From Janthinobacterium sp. 64 (GTDB lineage Bacteria; Pseudomonadota; Gammaproteobacteria; Burkholderiales; Burkholderiaceae_D): 64,000 nt of DNA. The stretch's first letter is position 1, and the number at the start of each line of letters is the position of its first letter. Positions 56,222-64,000 of the stretch are shown one piece after another. The notes under the pieces are model-generated. The model was not told where the DNA came from and did not search any database. It saw nothing but the letters and a program-made list of their open reading frames with translations. Location of the stretch: the NCBI RefSeq assembly GCF_002813325.1, contig NZ_PHUG01000001.1, positions 2,480,001 to 2,544,000 of the forward strand, written 5' to 3'. A program made the translations under genes and the position numbers.

Positions 56222-57226
56222 TTATTTCGGTTGATAAATCTGGTCGAAGATACCGCCGTCGGCAAAGTGTGCCTTCTGGGCTGCCGTCCAGCCACCGGCC
56301 ACTTGCTCGATGGTGAACAGATTGACCTTGGCAAACTGCGACGCGTATTTCTTCGCCGCCTTGTCCGTTGCGGGACGGTAGTAATTCTTGGCGATGATGT
56401 CTTGCGCTTCGTCCGTGTACAGGTAGTTCAGGTAAGCCTCGGCCACCTTGCGTGTGCCGTGCTTGTCGGCAAACTTGTCGACAACAGCGACGGGCGGCTC
56501 GGCCAGGATGCTGACGGAAGGCGTGATGATGTCGAACTTGGTCGGGCCCAGTTCCTTGACGGCGAGATACGCCTCGTTTTCCCAGGCGATCAGCACGTCG
56601 CCGATGCCGCGTTCGACGAAGGTGGTAGTGGCGCCGCGTGCGCCGGAATCGAGCACGGGCACGTTTTTATACAGTTTGCCGAGGAAATCCTTGGCCTTGG
56701 CTTCATTGCCGCCCGGCTGGCGCAGCGCATAGCCCCACGCTGCCAAATGGTTCCAGCGGGCGCCGCCCGAAGTTTTCGGATTCGGCGTGATGACGGACAC
56801 GCCCGGCTTGATCAGGTCGTTCCAGTCCTTGATGCCTTTCGGGTTGCCCTTGCGCACCAGGAACACGATGGTCGAGGTGTACGGCGAGCTGTTGTGCGCC
56901 AAACGCTTTTGCCAGTCGGCGGCCAGCAGCTTGTGCTCGGCCAGCGCATCGATGTCATAGGCCAGGGCCAACGTGACCACGTCCGCTTCCAGGCCATCGA
57001 TGACGGCGCGCGCCTGCTTGCCGGAACCGCCGTGCGATTGCTTGATCTTGACGTTGTCGCCCGTCTTGCCTTTCCACTCCTTGGCAAATGCCGTGTTCAC
57101 ATCCTGGTACAGCTCGCGCGTCGGGTCGTATGACACGTTGAGCAGGGTGATATCGGCAGCCTGCGCCGTTTGCAGAAGGGCAAACGCGCTGATGGCGGCG
57201 GCAATGATGATTTTTTTCGACAGCAT
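56222..57226 (-). CDS. sbp: Periplasmic sulfate-binding protein
   Basis: A 334-residue solute-binding protein with a signal peptide ending TAQA (near residue 23). Family blocks are [68 protein letters not shown] and [12 protein letters not shown]. It binds sulfate for the CysTWA importer encoded about 1.5 kb downstream on the same strand. An upstream dyad at 57311-57329 may be its control site. Confidence 0.94.
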   Translation of the reverse strand: MLSKKIIIAAAISAFALLQTAQAADITLLNVSYDPTRELYQDVNTAFAKEWKGKTGDNVKIKQSHGGSGKQARAVIDGLEADVVTLALAYDIDALAEHKLLAADWQKRLAHNSSPYTSTIVFLVRKGNPKGIKDWNDLIKPGVSVITPNPKTSGGARWNHLAAWGYALRQPGGNEAKAKDFLGKLYKNVPVLDSGARGATTTFVERGIGDVLIAWENEAYLAVKELGPTKFDIITPSVSILAEPPVAVVDKFADKHGTRKVAEAYLNYLYTDEAQDIIAKNYYRPATDKAAKKYASQFAKVNLFTIEQVAGGWTAAQKAHFADGGIFDQIYQPK

Positions 57227-57310
57227 CTAAGATCCCCGAGTGGTTGAACTTTCAGAGCCACCAGATTACGGCGCCATGGCCGCAAAGAGAACGAAGCGTT
57301 TCGCCGTTTG

Positions 57311-57329
57311 ATATGCGTTTTTCACATAT
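57311..57329. promoter_or_regulatory. Inverted repeat upstream of sbp
   Basis: ATATGCG-TTTTT-CACATAT is a near-perfect 7-bp dyad (one mismatch) with a T5 centre, 85 bases upstream of the sbp start. Position and AT-rich symmetry suit a LysR-type activator, and CysB is encoded in the same cluster. No published consensus was applied. Confidence 0.35.
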
Positions 57330-57356
57330 GGACGGCGCGCAACGGGGATTTAGCAG

Positions 57357-57740
57357 TTAATAAAAACGGTTGAACAGCACCACTGCCCACGTGGCGAAGG
57401 CCAGGATGCAGGTCAGAAGCACGGCGGCGCTGCCAAAATCCTTGGCGTTTTTCGACAGCGGATGGCGTTCCAGCGAAATGCGGTCGACCACGGCTTCGAT
57501 TGCCGAATTGATCAGTTCCACGATCAAGACCAGCAGCAGCACGCCGATCAGCACCAGTTTTTCAAACGCGGAGATGCGCAGCAGCAAGGCGATCAGCGTG
57601 CCGACGACGAACAAGCCCAGTTCCTGGCGGAACGCATGTTCATGGCGCCAGGCCGCTTTCAAGCCATCGAGCGAGTAGAAAAAGGCGGAGAAAATCCGTT
57701 TCAAGCCACTCTTGCTCTTGAATTCATTGACAGGTTGCAT
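57357..57740 (-). CDS. dgkA: Diacylglycerol kinase
   Basis: A 127-residue small integral membrane kinase with three hydrophobic helices. The active-site signature is ELINSAIEAVVDRISLERHPLSKNAKDFGSAAVLL, with the conserved Glu, Asn and Asp. It recycles diacylglycerol from membrane-derived glycan synthesis. The start at 57740 (MQPVNEFKSKSGLKRI) follows GGAAAAC. The longer in-frame start adds unrelated residues. Confidence 0.93.
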   Translation of the reverse strand: MQPVNEFKSKSGLKRIFSAFFYSLDGLKAAWRHEHAFRQELGLFVVGTLIALLLRISAFEKLVLIGVLLLVLIVELINSAIEAVVDRISLERHPLSKNAKDFGSAAVLLTCILAFATWAVVLFNRFY

Positions 57741-57794
57741 AGTTTTCCATGGTTCAAAGTCCATCCAGCCGTCAATTATGACGGCCAATATGAG

Positions 57795-57807
57795 AATTGT
57801 GACAATT
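57795..57807. promoter_or_regulatory. Perfect palindrome between dgkA and the IclR gene
   Basis: AATTGT-G-ACAATT is a perfect 6-bp dyad around one base, 86 bases before the IclR gene start and 54 bases upstream of dgkA. It is a candidate autoregulatory site, since IclR proteins usually bind palindromes near their own promoter. Confidence 0.35.
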
Positions 57808-57893
57808 TATTCGCTGAATATCTCGGAACATTTCACTATTTTTTCACATCATGGTATAAAGAAGCATGAATACTGCATTGCACCAAATCCATC

Positions 57894-58673
57894 ATGAAAA
57901 TTGAACCGGTCGCTGCCCCGAAGACAACCATACAGGTGATCGAACGCATGGTCGCCCTGCTCGATGCCCTGGCTAAATATTCCGACCCGGTCAGCCTGAA
58001 GGAATTGTCGAAAGTTTCCGGCCTGCACCCCTCGACGGCGCACCGCATTCTCAACGACATGGTGCTGACGCGCTTTGTCGACCGTATCGAACCGGGCACG
58101 TACCGGCTGGGCATGCGCCTGCTGGAACTGGGCAATGTGGTGAAAAGCCGCCTCAGCGTGCGCGAAGCGGCGCTGGACTTCATGCGCCAGCTGCACAAGA
58201 AAACCCAGCAAACGATCAACCTGTCCGTGCGCCAGGGCGACGAGATCGTCTACATCGACCGCGCCTTTTCCGAGCGCTCGGGCATGCAGGTCGTGCGCGC
58301 CATCGGTGGCCGCGGCCCGCTGCACCTGACCTCGACCGGTAAATTATTCCTCTCCGTCGACGAGCCGAAAGCCATCCGCGCGTACGCCACGCGCACGGGC
58401 TTGGCCGGGCACAACAAGAATTCCATCACGGATCTGCTGAAACTCGAACGCGAGCTGAGCCTGGTGCGCGAACGCGGCTATGCGCGCGACAATGAAGAAC
58501 TGGAACTGGGCGTGCGCTGCATGGCCGCCGGCATCCGCGACGACTCGGGCAAGCTGATTGCGGGCCTGTCGATCTCGGCGCCGGCCGACCGCTTGCAGGA
58601 TGAGTGGCTGGTGGACCTGGTGGAAACGGCGAACCAGATTTCCGTCACGTTGGGTTTTATTCCACAGGACTAA
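57894..58673 (+). CDS. IclR family transcriptional regulator
   Basis: A 259-residue regulator. The winged helix-turn-helix covers about 12-75 (QVIERMVALLDALAKYSDPVSLKELSKVSGLHPSTAHRILNDM). The effector domain follows with INLSVRQGDEIVYIDRAF, GGRGPLHLTSTGKLFLS, GYARDNEELELGVRCMAAGI and GLSISAPADRL. Such proteins control aromatic or carboxylic acid breakdown genes. No such genes are adjacent, so its target is elsewhere. Confidence 0.92.
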   Translation: MKIEPVAAPKTTIQVIERMVALLDALAKYSDPVSLKELSKVSGLHPSTAHRILNDMVLTRFVDRIEPGTYRLGMRLLELGNVVKSRLSVREAALDFMRQLHKKTQQTINLSVRQGDEIVYIDRAFSERSGMQVVRAIGGRGPLHLTSTGKLFLSVDEPKAIRAYATRTGLAGHNKNSITDLLKLERELSLVRERGYARDNEELELGVRCMAAGIRDDSGKLIAGLSISAPADRLQDEWLVDLVETANQISVTLGFIPQD

Positions 58674-58677
58674 AGCT

Positions 58678-58741
58678 GGGGTCTGTCTTGCAAGATCGGA
58701 ATTTCCTCTGTTGAGAAAATTCCCCCGGCGGGTCAGACCCC
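58678..58741. repeat. REP-like palindromic element
   Basis: Outer arms GGGGTCTG (58678-58685) and CAGACCCC (58734-58741) enclose a second inverted repeat GGAATTT/AAATTCC (58699-58705 and 58715-58722 region) with a CTC/GAG extension. The 64-base element fills the gap between the convergent IclR and pbpG stops. Its ends match the hairpin at 34461-34487 in style. Confidence 0.55.
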
Positions 58742-58764
58742 GGTCAACGCTGCCATGGACATTT

Positions 58765-59838
58765 TTAGCCGCCTGGCAGACTCATGTTGGCGGGTTTGAG
58801 TGCTTCCAGCCACTTGCGCATGCGTCCCGCATCGGCCGTACGCGACTGTTTCCCTTTGGAATCAAGGAAAACCATGATCACGGCCCGTCCTTCGATGACG
58901 GCCTGCATCATCAAGCAACGTCCCGCCTCATTGATGAAGCCCGTCTTTTGCAAGCCGATTTCCCAGCCCGGATTGGCCACCAGGTGATTCGTATTGCCAA
59001 ATTGCATGGGCTGGCCGCTCGCTTCGACGATGGCTTTCGGATCCGTCGAGTACTCGCGCAGCAGCGGATGGCGGAAGGCGGCCATGGCCAGCTTGCCCAG
59101 GTCGCGCGCGCTGGCCACGTTCATTTTCGACAGGCCGCTGGAATCGACGTAATGCGTATCCATCATGCCCAGCTGGCGCGCCTTGCTGTTCATGGCGTCG
59201 ACAAACGAAGGCAAGCCGCCCGGATAATTGCGCCCCAGCGCCGAGGCGGCGCGGTTTTCCGAGCTCATCAGGGCGATGTGCAGCATATTCGCGCGCGTCA
59301 ATTGCGAGCCCACTTTCAGGCGCGAGCTGCTGAACTTGGCGCGGTCGACGTCCTCGTCCGTGATCGTCAGCACTTCATCCATATCCTGGCGCGCTTCGAC
59401 CACCACCAGGCCCGTCATCATCTTGGTGATGGAGGCGATGGGCAGGGCGACATTGGAATTCTTTTCAAACAGCACTTCCGCATTGGCCTGGTCCAGCACC
59501 AGCGCCACGCTGGACTTGAGGTCGAGCGGATCGCGTGTCAGGTTCAGGCCGGCCAGATCGCCCATGGTGGGCATCGGCGCAGCCATGGGCACGGCCACGC
59601 TGCTGACTTTTTGATAGATGACCTTGCGTTTGCCGCGCACCATGACGACCCGGCGCACGGTCTTGTCGCGCGGCGCGGCCGTCGCGCCCTTGCGCAGCAC
59701 GACTTTGACTTTCTTGGTGTTGTGTTTCTTGGAGGCTGAGGATTTGCCGTTCGCTTCCCTGGCGTGCACGGCCGCAGCCGGCGCCAGCACAAACAGCAGG
59801 GAAGCCAGGATACCCAGCGCAAGTTTAAACTTAGCCAT
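58765..59838 (-). CDS. pbpG: D-alanyl-D-alanine endopeptidase (PBP7-like, S11)
   Basis: A 357-residue low-molecular-weight penicillin-binding protein with a signal peptide (ALGILASLLFVLAPAAAVHA) and a basic linker (KKHNTKKVKVVLRKG). The three S11 motifs are SITK (catalytic Ser in IASITKMM), SEN in SSENRAASALGR, and KTG in GLQKTGFINEAG. It cuts peptidoglycan cross-links in the periplasm. A CAACGA/TCGTTG dyad lies about 100 bases upstream (59935-59954), of unknown meaning. Confidence 0.92.
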   Translation of the reverse strand: MAKFKLALGILASLLFVLAPAAAVHAREANGKSSASKKHNTKKVKVVLRKGATAAPRDKTVRRVVMVRGKRKVIYQKVSSVAVPMAAPMPTMGDLAGLNLTRDPLDLKSSVALVLDQANAEVLFEKNSNVALPIASITKMMTGLVVVEARQDMDEVLTITDEDVDRAKFSSSRLKVGSQLTRANMLHIALMSSENRAASALGRNYPGGLPSFVDAMNSKARQLGMMDTHYVDSSGLSKMNVASARDLGKLAMAAFRHPLLREYSTDPKAIVEASGQPMQFGNTNHLVANPGWEIGLQKTGFINEAGRCLMMQAVIEGRAVIMVFLDSKGKQSRTADAGRMRKWLEALKPANMSLPGG

Positions 59839-60014
59839 TCGATAATTCCCCGTGAAGCTGTTGCCTTATTGCAGTGTAGCGAAATGCAGAGTAATCGCAA
59901 GCCTATTTAACAGTTGGGACAGTATTTATTGCAGCAACGAAATACAAATCGTTGGCGATCAGCAAACAGACTCATCCTTAATCAACTGATTGCTTGCGCA
60001 AATCGCTGGCGTGT

Positions 60015-60734
60015 CTATTGATCGATAAATTTAACAAAGCCGGCCAGCGGCTCGCGTTCCGTGTTCAAGCGGTTCTCGATCTTGTCCGGGTCGGCATAGC
60101 CGAGGGCCATGCCGCACACCACCATTTCGCTGGCCGGCACGCCCAGCTCGTCGCGGATGATGTCATGGTAATGGATGAAGGCCGCTTGCGGGCAGGTATC
60201 GAGCCCCCGCGCGCGCGCCGCCAGCATGATGTTTTGCAAGAACATGCCGTAGTCGAGCCAGGAGCCCTGCTCCAGCACCCGTTCGATGGTAAAGATCAAC
60301 CCGACGGGCGCATCGAAAAACTGGAAATTGCGTCCGTGCTGGGCCGCCATGCCGGCCGTGTCGCCGCGCTCCAGGCCCAGCAGCTGATACAGGTCCAGGC
60401 CGATCTTGCGGCGGCGCTCGATGAATGGCGCCGTCCACTGGCGCGGGTAATAGGTATAGGACGCCGTGCGCGCGGGGGCATCGGGCGCCTTCGGTGCGGC
60501 ATAGGCGTCGAGGATGCGGCGCGACAGGCGCAGGCGCGCTTCGCCCGACAGCACATACACTTTCCACGGCTGCATGTTGGCGCCGGAGGGCGCGCGCGCC
60601 GCCACTTCGAGGATGCGCGCGATAGCGTCTTGCGCCACCGGCGTGGGCAAAAAGGCACGGATCGAACGGCGCGACAGAATCACGGCGTCGACGGCTTGCT
60701 GCGCCGACTGTATGGTTGATGCTTGCTTGCTCAC
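60015..60734 (-). CDS. Nitroreductase family protein
   Basis: A 239-residue FMN-dependent oxidoreductase: VILSRRSIRAFLPTPV near the N-terminus, AARAPSGANMQPWKVYVL with FMN-contact residues, GMFLQNIMLAARARGLDTCPQAAF, and CGMALGYADPDKIENRLNTER. GTG 60734 is chosen as start, with GGGAGAGCAGG before it, because no ATG lies between the upstream gene and the conserved domain. It lies 19 bases after the EamA gene and is probably cotranscribed with it. Substrate unknown. Confidence 0.85.
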   Translation of the reverse strand: MSKQASTIQSAQQAVDAVILSRRSIRAFLPTPVAQDAIARILEVAARAPSGANMQPWKVYVLSGEARLRLSRRILDAYAAPKAPDAPARTASYTYYPRQWTAPFIERRRKIGLDLYQLLGLERGDTAGMAAQHGRNFQFFDAPVGLIFTIERVLEQGSWLDYGMFLQNIMLAARARGLDTCPQAAFIHYHDIIRDELGVPASEMVVCGMALGYADPDKIENRLNTEREPLAGFVKFIDQ

Positions 60735-60753
60735 TGCCCTGCTCTCCCGCGCT

Positions 60754-61680
60754 CTACTTCTTGACCACAAATACCACACCGACCACGGCCACCAGCATGC
60801 CGGCGATGCCCAGCATATTAAAGGCTTCGCCAAACATCAGCCAGGCCATCACGGCCGTCGTGGGCGGCGTCAGGTACAGCAAGCCCGTCACTTTCGTCGC
60901 ATCGCTGCGGCGGATCAGGGCGAACAGCAGGAAGATGGCGCCGATGGACAGCACGAGTACCGACCACAGCAAGGCGCCGATGAAATTCGCCGTCCATTGC
61001 ACGTTGCTGAAATGCAGGTCCAACCCCTCGTAATACAGGGCGAAGGGCAAGACCACGACGATGGAAGCGGCAAACTGCACCACCGTGCCGGTGCGCAAGT
61101 CGAAGTGGGGGCAGTGGCGTTTTTGGTACATGGTGCCGGCCGTCATCGACAACAGCGCGAGCACGCACAGCAGCACGCTTTCCACGGTCAGGCCGACCAG
61201 GTTGATCTTGGCGTACACGACCAGGGCCACGCCCAGCAAGCCGAAGAACAGACCCAGCCACTGGCGCGGGCGCACGGATTCGCCGATCAATGGTGCGGCG
61301 CAGGCCGTCAGCACGGGTTGCATGCCGACAATGAGCGCGGAGAGGCCGGCCGGCATGCCCAGCTTGATGGCGCACCAGACGCCGGCCAGGTAGCCGGCCT
61401 GCATCAGAATGCCGGCCACGGCGATCTGGCGAAACTGCCCCACGGGCCACGGTGCGCGCAGGATCAGCACCAGCGGCAGCAGGATCACCAGCACGCCCAG
61501 GAAGCGCAGCAGCAAAAAGGTCAGCGGCGGCGCGTAGGGCAGGCCGAACTTGGCCACGATAAAACCTGTGCTCCATAACAACACAAAGAAGCCGGGCAAG
61601 GCCATCGGCGCCAGGGTCGTCAGGAAAGAGGCTTTGGGGGCTTTGCCGCTGGCGCCAGCCGCGGCGGGAAGATTGGACAT
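60754..61680 (-). CDS. EamA (DMT) family transporter
   Basis: A 308-residue protein with ten predicted helices in two EamA repeats: first repeat PGFFVLLWSTGFIVAKFGLPYAPPLTFLLLRFLGV, second MTAGTMYQKRHCPHFDLRTGTVVQF. The start at 61680 (MSNLPAAAGASGKAPK) was preferred over a frame 26 residues longer. Substrate is unknown; the family exports metabolites such as amino acids. Heads a two-gene unit with the nitroreductase. Confidence 0.87.
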   Translation of the reverse strand: MSNLPAAAGASGKAPKASFLTTLAPMALPGFFVLLWSTGFIVAKFGLPYAPPLTFLLLRFLGVLVILLPLVLILRAPWPVGQFRQIAVAGILMQAGYLAGVWCAIKLGMPAGLSALIVGMQPVLTACAAPLIGESVRPRQWLGLFFGLLGVALVVYAKINLVGLTVESVLLCVLALLSMTAGTMYQKRHCPHFDLRTGTVVQFAASIVVVLPFALYYEGLDLHFSNVQWTANFIGALLWSVLVLSIGAIFLLFALIRRSDATKVTGLLYLTPPTTAVMAWLMFGEAFNMLGIAGMLVAVVGVVFVVKK

Positions 61681-61863
61681 GGTATCAACTCGGGAAACGG
61701 GGTCGGCACCGGGCGCTACGCCAGTGCGGGAGGCAAAGTCTAGCATGCTGCGCCGCACCCGTCCTGAAAGGCGGGGAAATAACAGTTTAGGGCTAAACCA
61801 TTAACACCCAGAAATCAAATATTTCTCTTTAGAAACAATGGTTTTTGATGCAAATCTATTCAA

Positions 61864-61935
61864 TTGTTGCATCGCACAAGAATCGCTTGACTTCATTTTT
61901 TTTCGCCGTAGAATAGGGTTTGTTGCGTTGCACAA
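61864..61935 (+). promoter_or_regulatory. Phasin promoter with two identical operator half-sets
   Basis: A promoter TTGACT (61887-61892) - 16 bases - TAGAAT (61909-61914) is bracketed by two copies of TTGTTGC-N3-GCACAA, at 61864-61879 and 61920-61935. The first lies just upstream of -35, the second covers the expected start of transcription. TGC-N3-GCA cores are the type of site bound by PhaR repressors of phasin genes. The remaining part of the 348-base gap shows nothing else. Confidence 0.6.
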
Positions 61936-62028
61936 TTCTTGTTCAGCTTGAAAATTTAGATTCACCTGCTTTCCCAAACGGTACACGCAGCATCAAATTA
62001 ACCAGATTTCGATTTTTTGGAGATTTAT

Positions 62029-62595
62029 ATGTTTTCAATTCCTGAGCAATTTTCGTCCGCTACCAAAGCCAACCTGGAAGCCCAATTCGCCCTGTTCTCG
62101 TCGCTGACGGGCAAAGCCTTCGAAGGCATCGAAAAGATCGTCGAACTGAACCTGACCGCTGCAAAAGCGACCCTGGAAGAATCGACCGCCGCCGCCAAGC
62201 AGTTGCTGTCGGCAAAAGATCCACAAGAATTCTTCTCGCTGAGCGCTGCTCAAGCCCAGCCTGGCGCCGAAAAAGCCATCGCTTACGGTCGTCACCTGGC
62301 TGCCATCACGTCCGGCACCCAAGCCGAGTTCAGCAAAGCTGCTGAATCGCAAATCGCTGAAACCAACCGCAAAGTCCTGTCCCTGGTGGAAGAAGTCACC
62401 AAGAACGCGCCAGCCGGTTCGGAAAACGCCGTCGCCATCCTGAAAAGCGCCATCGGCAACGCCAATGCAGGCTACGAGCAATTCTCGAAAACCAGCAAGC
62501 AAGCCGTCGAAGCCATCGAAGCGAACCTGACCTCGGCCGTGAACCAGTTCACGCAAGCAGCTGAAAAAGTCGTGCCACGCGCTGCCGCCAAGTAA
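62029..62595 (+). CDS. phaP: Phasin, PHA granule-associated protein
   Basis: A 188-residue helical, alanine-rich protein with the Phasin_2 layout: [50 protein letters not shown] at the N-terminus, then amphipathic helices and an [12 protein letters not shown] tail. It coats polyhydroxyalkanoate granules. ATG 62029 has a TTGGAG site upstream. Codon choice is biased to those of highly expressed genes. It has its own promoter and terminator; PHA synthase genes are not in the window. Confidence 0.93.
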   Translation: MFSIPEQFSSATKANLEAQFALFSSLTGKAFEGIEKIVELNLTAAKATLEESTAAAKQLLSAKDPQEFFSLSAAQAQPGAEKAIAYGRHLAAITSGTQAEFSKAAESQIAETNRKVLSLVEEVTKNAPAGSENAVAILKSAIGNANAGYEQFSKTSKQAVEAIEANLTSAVNQFTQAAEKVVPRAAAK

Positions 62596-62675
62596 TTCTT
62601 GTGTGACCGCTCCGGCGGTCCGCTAGTACCAGCTCCTCCAGGCATCCATCCCGTACTTCCCCGACGGATGCCATT

Positions 62676-62703
62676 ATGCCCCAGCCTAGCTGGGGCATTT
62701 TTT
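62676..62703 (+). terminator. Rho-independent terminator after phaP
   Basis: ATGCCCCAGC (62676-62685) and GCTGGGGCAT (62689-62698) form a perfect 10-bp stem with a CTA loop, followed by TTTTTT. It ends the phasin transcript just before the convergent livF stop. Confidence 0.92.
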
Positions 62704-62711
62704 ATGCGCGC

Positions 62712-63431
62712 TTACTCTCCCAGATACGCCGCCTTTACGCGCGGATCGTCGAGCATGGCGGCCGCGTTGCCACCCATGGTGACCAGGCCGGAATCCATCA
62801 CATAACCGCGGTGCGCCGCTTGCAGGGCCAAACGGGCATTCTGTTCGACCAGCAAGATCGTGATGCCTTCGGACGACACCTTGCGGATCACCTCGAAGAT
62901 TTTCTCGACCATGATGGGCGATAAGCCCATCGACGGCTCGTCGAGCAGCAGCAGCTTCGGATGACTCATCAGCGCGCGCGCCATGGCCAGCATCTGCTGC
63001 TCGCCGCCCGACAGGGTGCCGGCCATCTGCGCTGCCCGTTCCTTCAGACGGGGAAACACGTCGAACCACTTGGCGATGTCATCCTCGACACCGGCCTTGT
63101 CCGTGCGCGTGTAGGCGCCCATCATGAGGTTTTCGCGGATCGACATGCGGGTAAACACGCCCCGCCCTTCCGGCACCATGGCCAGCTTCTTTTCCACCAG
63201 GTGAAACGATTTCGTCCCCTTGAGCGATTCGCCCAAGTAGCTGATCGTGCCTTCGACCTTGCAGGCCGGCAAGGTGCCCGTGATGGCTTTCAAGGTCGTC
63301 GTCTTGCCCGCGCCGTTCGCGCCGATCAGGGCGATCAGCTCGCCTTCGTTGACCTCCAGGTCGATACCCTTGACGGCCTTGATGCCGCCGTAGGCCACGT
63401 GCAGGCCCGCCACCTTCAATATATTGCTCAT
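62712..63431 (-). CDS. livF: Branched-chain amino acid ABC transporter ATPase LivF
   Basis: A 239-residue ATPase. Walker A is GANGAGKTT, signature LSGGEQQMLAMARALMSHPKLLLLDEPSMGLSP, with H-loop-type segment ILLVEQNARLALQ. The MVPEGRGVFTRMSIRENLMMGAY block is typical of LivF. The start at 63431 (MSNILKVAGLHVAYGG) overlaps the livG stop by 4 bases. It powers import of Leu/Ile/Val or related amides with LivG and membrane subunits expected beyond the right edge. Confidence 0.94.
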   Translation of the reverse strand: MSNILKVAGLHVAYGGIKAVKGIDLEVNEGELIALIGANGAGKTTTLKAITGTLPACKVEGTISYLGESLKGTKSFHLVEKKLAMVPEGRGVFTRMSIRENLMMGAYTRTDKAGVEDDIAKWFDVFPRLKERAAQMAGTLSGGEQQMLAMARALMSHPKLLLLDEPSMGLSPIMVEKIFEVIRKVSSEGITILLVEQNARLALQAAHRGYVMDSGLVTMGGNAAAMLDDPRVKAAYLGE

Positions 63432-64000
63432 GCGTGCGATCCCCCCAGGTAAGCCTCGATGACGGCCGGGTTTTGTTGTATTTCGGCCGGCAAGCCTTCG
63501 GCGATGCGCTTGCCATATTCGAGCACCGTGATGCGGTCGCACAGTCCCATCATCAGTTTCACGTCGTGCTCGATCAACAGCACGGTCTTGCCTTCGGCCT
63601 TGATTTTCACCAGCAATTCGCGCAGGGCCAGCTTTTCCGTGGCGTTCATGCCGGCCGCCGGCTCGTCGAGAGCCAGCAGTTGCGGATCGGTGGCCAGCGC
63701 GCGGGCAATTTCCAGGCGCCGCTGGTCGCCATACGACAGGAAGCGCGCCGTGCGGCTGGCGAACTGGGCGATGCCGACGAAATCGAGCAGCTCCATGGCC
63801 CGCTTGCGGATGGACGCCTCTTCCTCGCGCGCCGCCTTGTGGCGGAAGATGGCGCCGAACACGCCCTGGTGCGAACGCACATGGCGCCCCACCATGACGT
63901 TTTCCAGCGCCGTCATGTCGCCGAACAGACGAATGTTCTGGAAGGTGCGGGCGATGCCCGCCTTCGCCACCTTGTGCGGCGCGGACGGCGAATACGGCTT
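63428..64000 (-). CDS. livG: Branched-chain amino acid ABC transporter ATPase LivG (partial)
   Basis: The C-terminal 190 residues of LivG. The frame is open to the right edge, so the N-terminus and Walker A are outside the window. Visible are HKVAKAGIARTFQNIRLFGDMTALENVMVG (Q-loop region), the signature LSYGDQRRLEIARALATDPQLLALDEPAAGMN, and VLLIEHDVKLMMGLCDRITVLEYGK. The internal GTG at 63970 is not the start, since coding sequence continues upstream of it. Confidence 0.93.
   Translation of the reverse strand, partial: KPYSPSAPHKVAKAGIARTFQNIRLFGDMTALENVMVGRHVRSHQGVFGAIFRHKAAREEEASIRKRAMELLDFVGIAQFASRTARFLSYGDQRRLEIARALATDPQLLALDEPAAGMNATEKLALRELLVKIKAEGKTVLLIEHDVKLMMGLCDRITVLEYGKRIAEGLPAEIQQNPAVIEAYLGGSHA

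Overview
The window is a piece of a high-GC betaproteobacterial chromosome, most likely Oxalobacteraceae and probably Janthinobacterium or a close relative. The evidence is the dense, GC-rich gene style, the Burkholderiales-type housekeeping order ribF-ileS-lspA-coaBC-dut, a phasin gene, a PEP-CTERM exported protein, and above all a complete CqsA/LqsA-type alpha-hydroxyketone quorum-sensing module like the JQS system described in Janthinobacterium. I see no phage, insertion sequence, CRISPR array or rRNA operon.

Layout, left to right. (1) 1-8.3 kb: the tail of a membrane protein, a GIY-YIG-like protein, a MarR regulator, the quorum module (autoinducer synthase jqsA divergent from sensor kinase jqsS and response regulator jqsR, with an FNR-type dyad between them), an FtsX-like ABC permease and an adenine deaminase. 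(2) 8.8-13.7 kb: the prkA-yeaH-spoVR stress/starvation operon, followed immediately by a perfect FNR-type box. (3) 14.2-18.2 kb: tonB-exbB-exbD1-exbD2 and a periplasmic TPR protein, with clear terminators. (4) 18.3-25.7 kb: ribF, ileS, lspA, coaBC, dut and an M48-like lipoprotein whose zinc motif is degenerate. (5) 25.7-31.8 kb: a 46-aa membrane protein, XdhC, an AlkA-type glycosylase, a secreted-repeat protein with an ECF sigma/anti-sigma pair, and an MFS exporter divergent from an XRE regulator. (6) 31.8-39.1 kb: two identical initiator tRNA genes, a NUDIX hydrolase, the two N-degron transferases aat and bpt, a tricorn-like protease and pyrD. (7) 39.1-46.5 kb: a DHA2 exporter and a three-gene RND efflux operon. 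(8) 47-51 kb: a TonB-dependent receptor, a PEP-CTERM protein, a possibly frameshifted small gene and an MmcQ/YjbR protein. (9) 51-57.2 kb: the sulfate uptake set cysT-cysW-cysA-cysB and sbp, split by a peroxiredoxin and a hydrolase gene. (10) 57.3-64 kb: dgkA, an IclR regulator, pbpG, a nitroreductase, an EamA transporter, the phasin gene with a two-site operator, and livF/livG running off the right edge.

Functional links. TonB/ExbB/ExbD supplies energy to receptors such as the one at 47 kb. CysB would control the sulfate genes next to it. The aat/bpt pair tags proteins for ClpS/ClpAP-type degradation. The quorum module is the most distinctive system. Its divergent promoter region carries an FNR/CRP-family half-site pair, which suggests signalling tied to oxygen or redox state. 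Most large ORFs antisense to these genes are GC-rich shadows and were left out.
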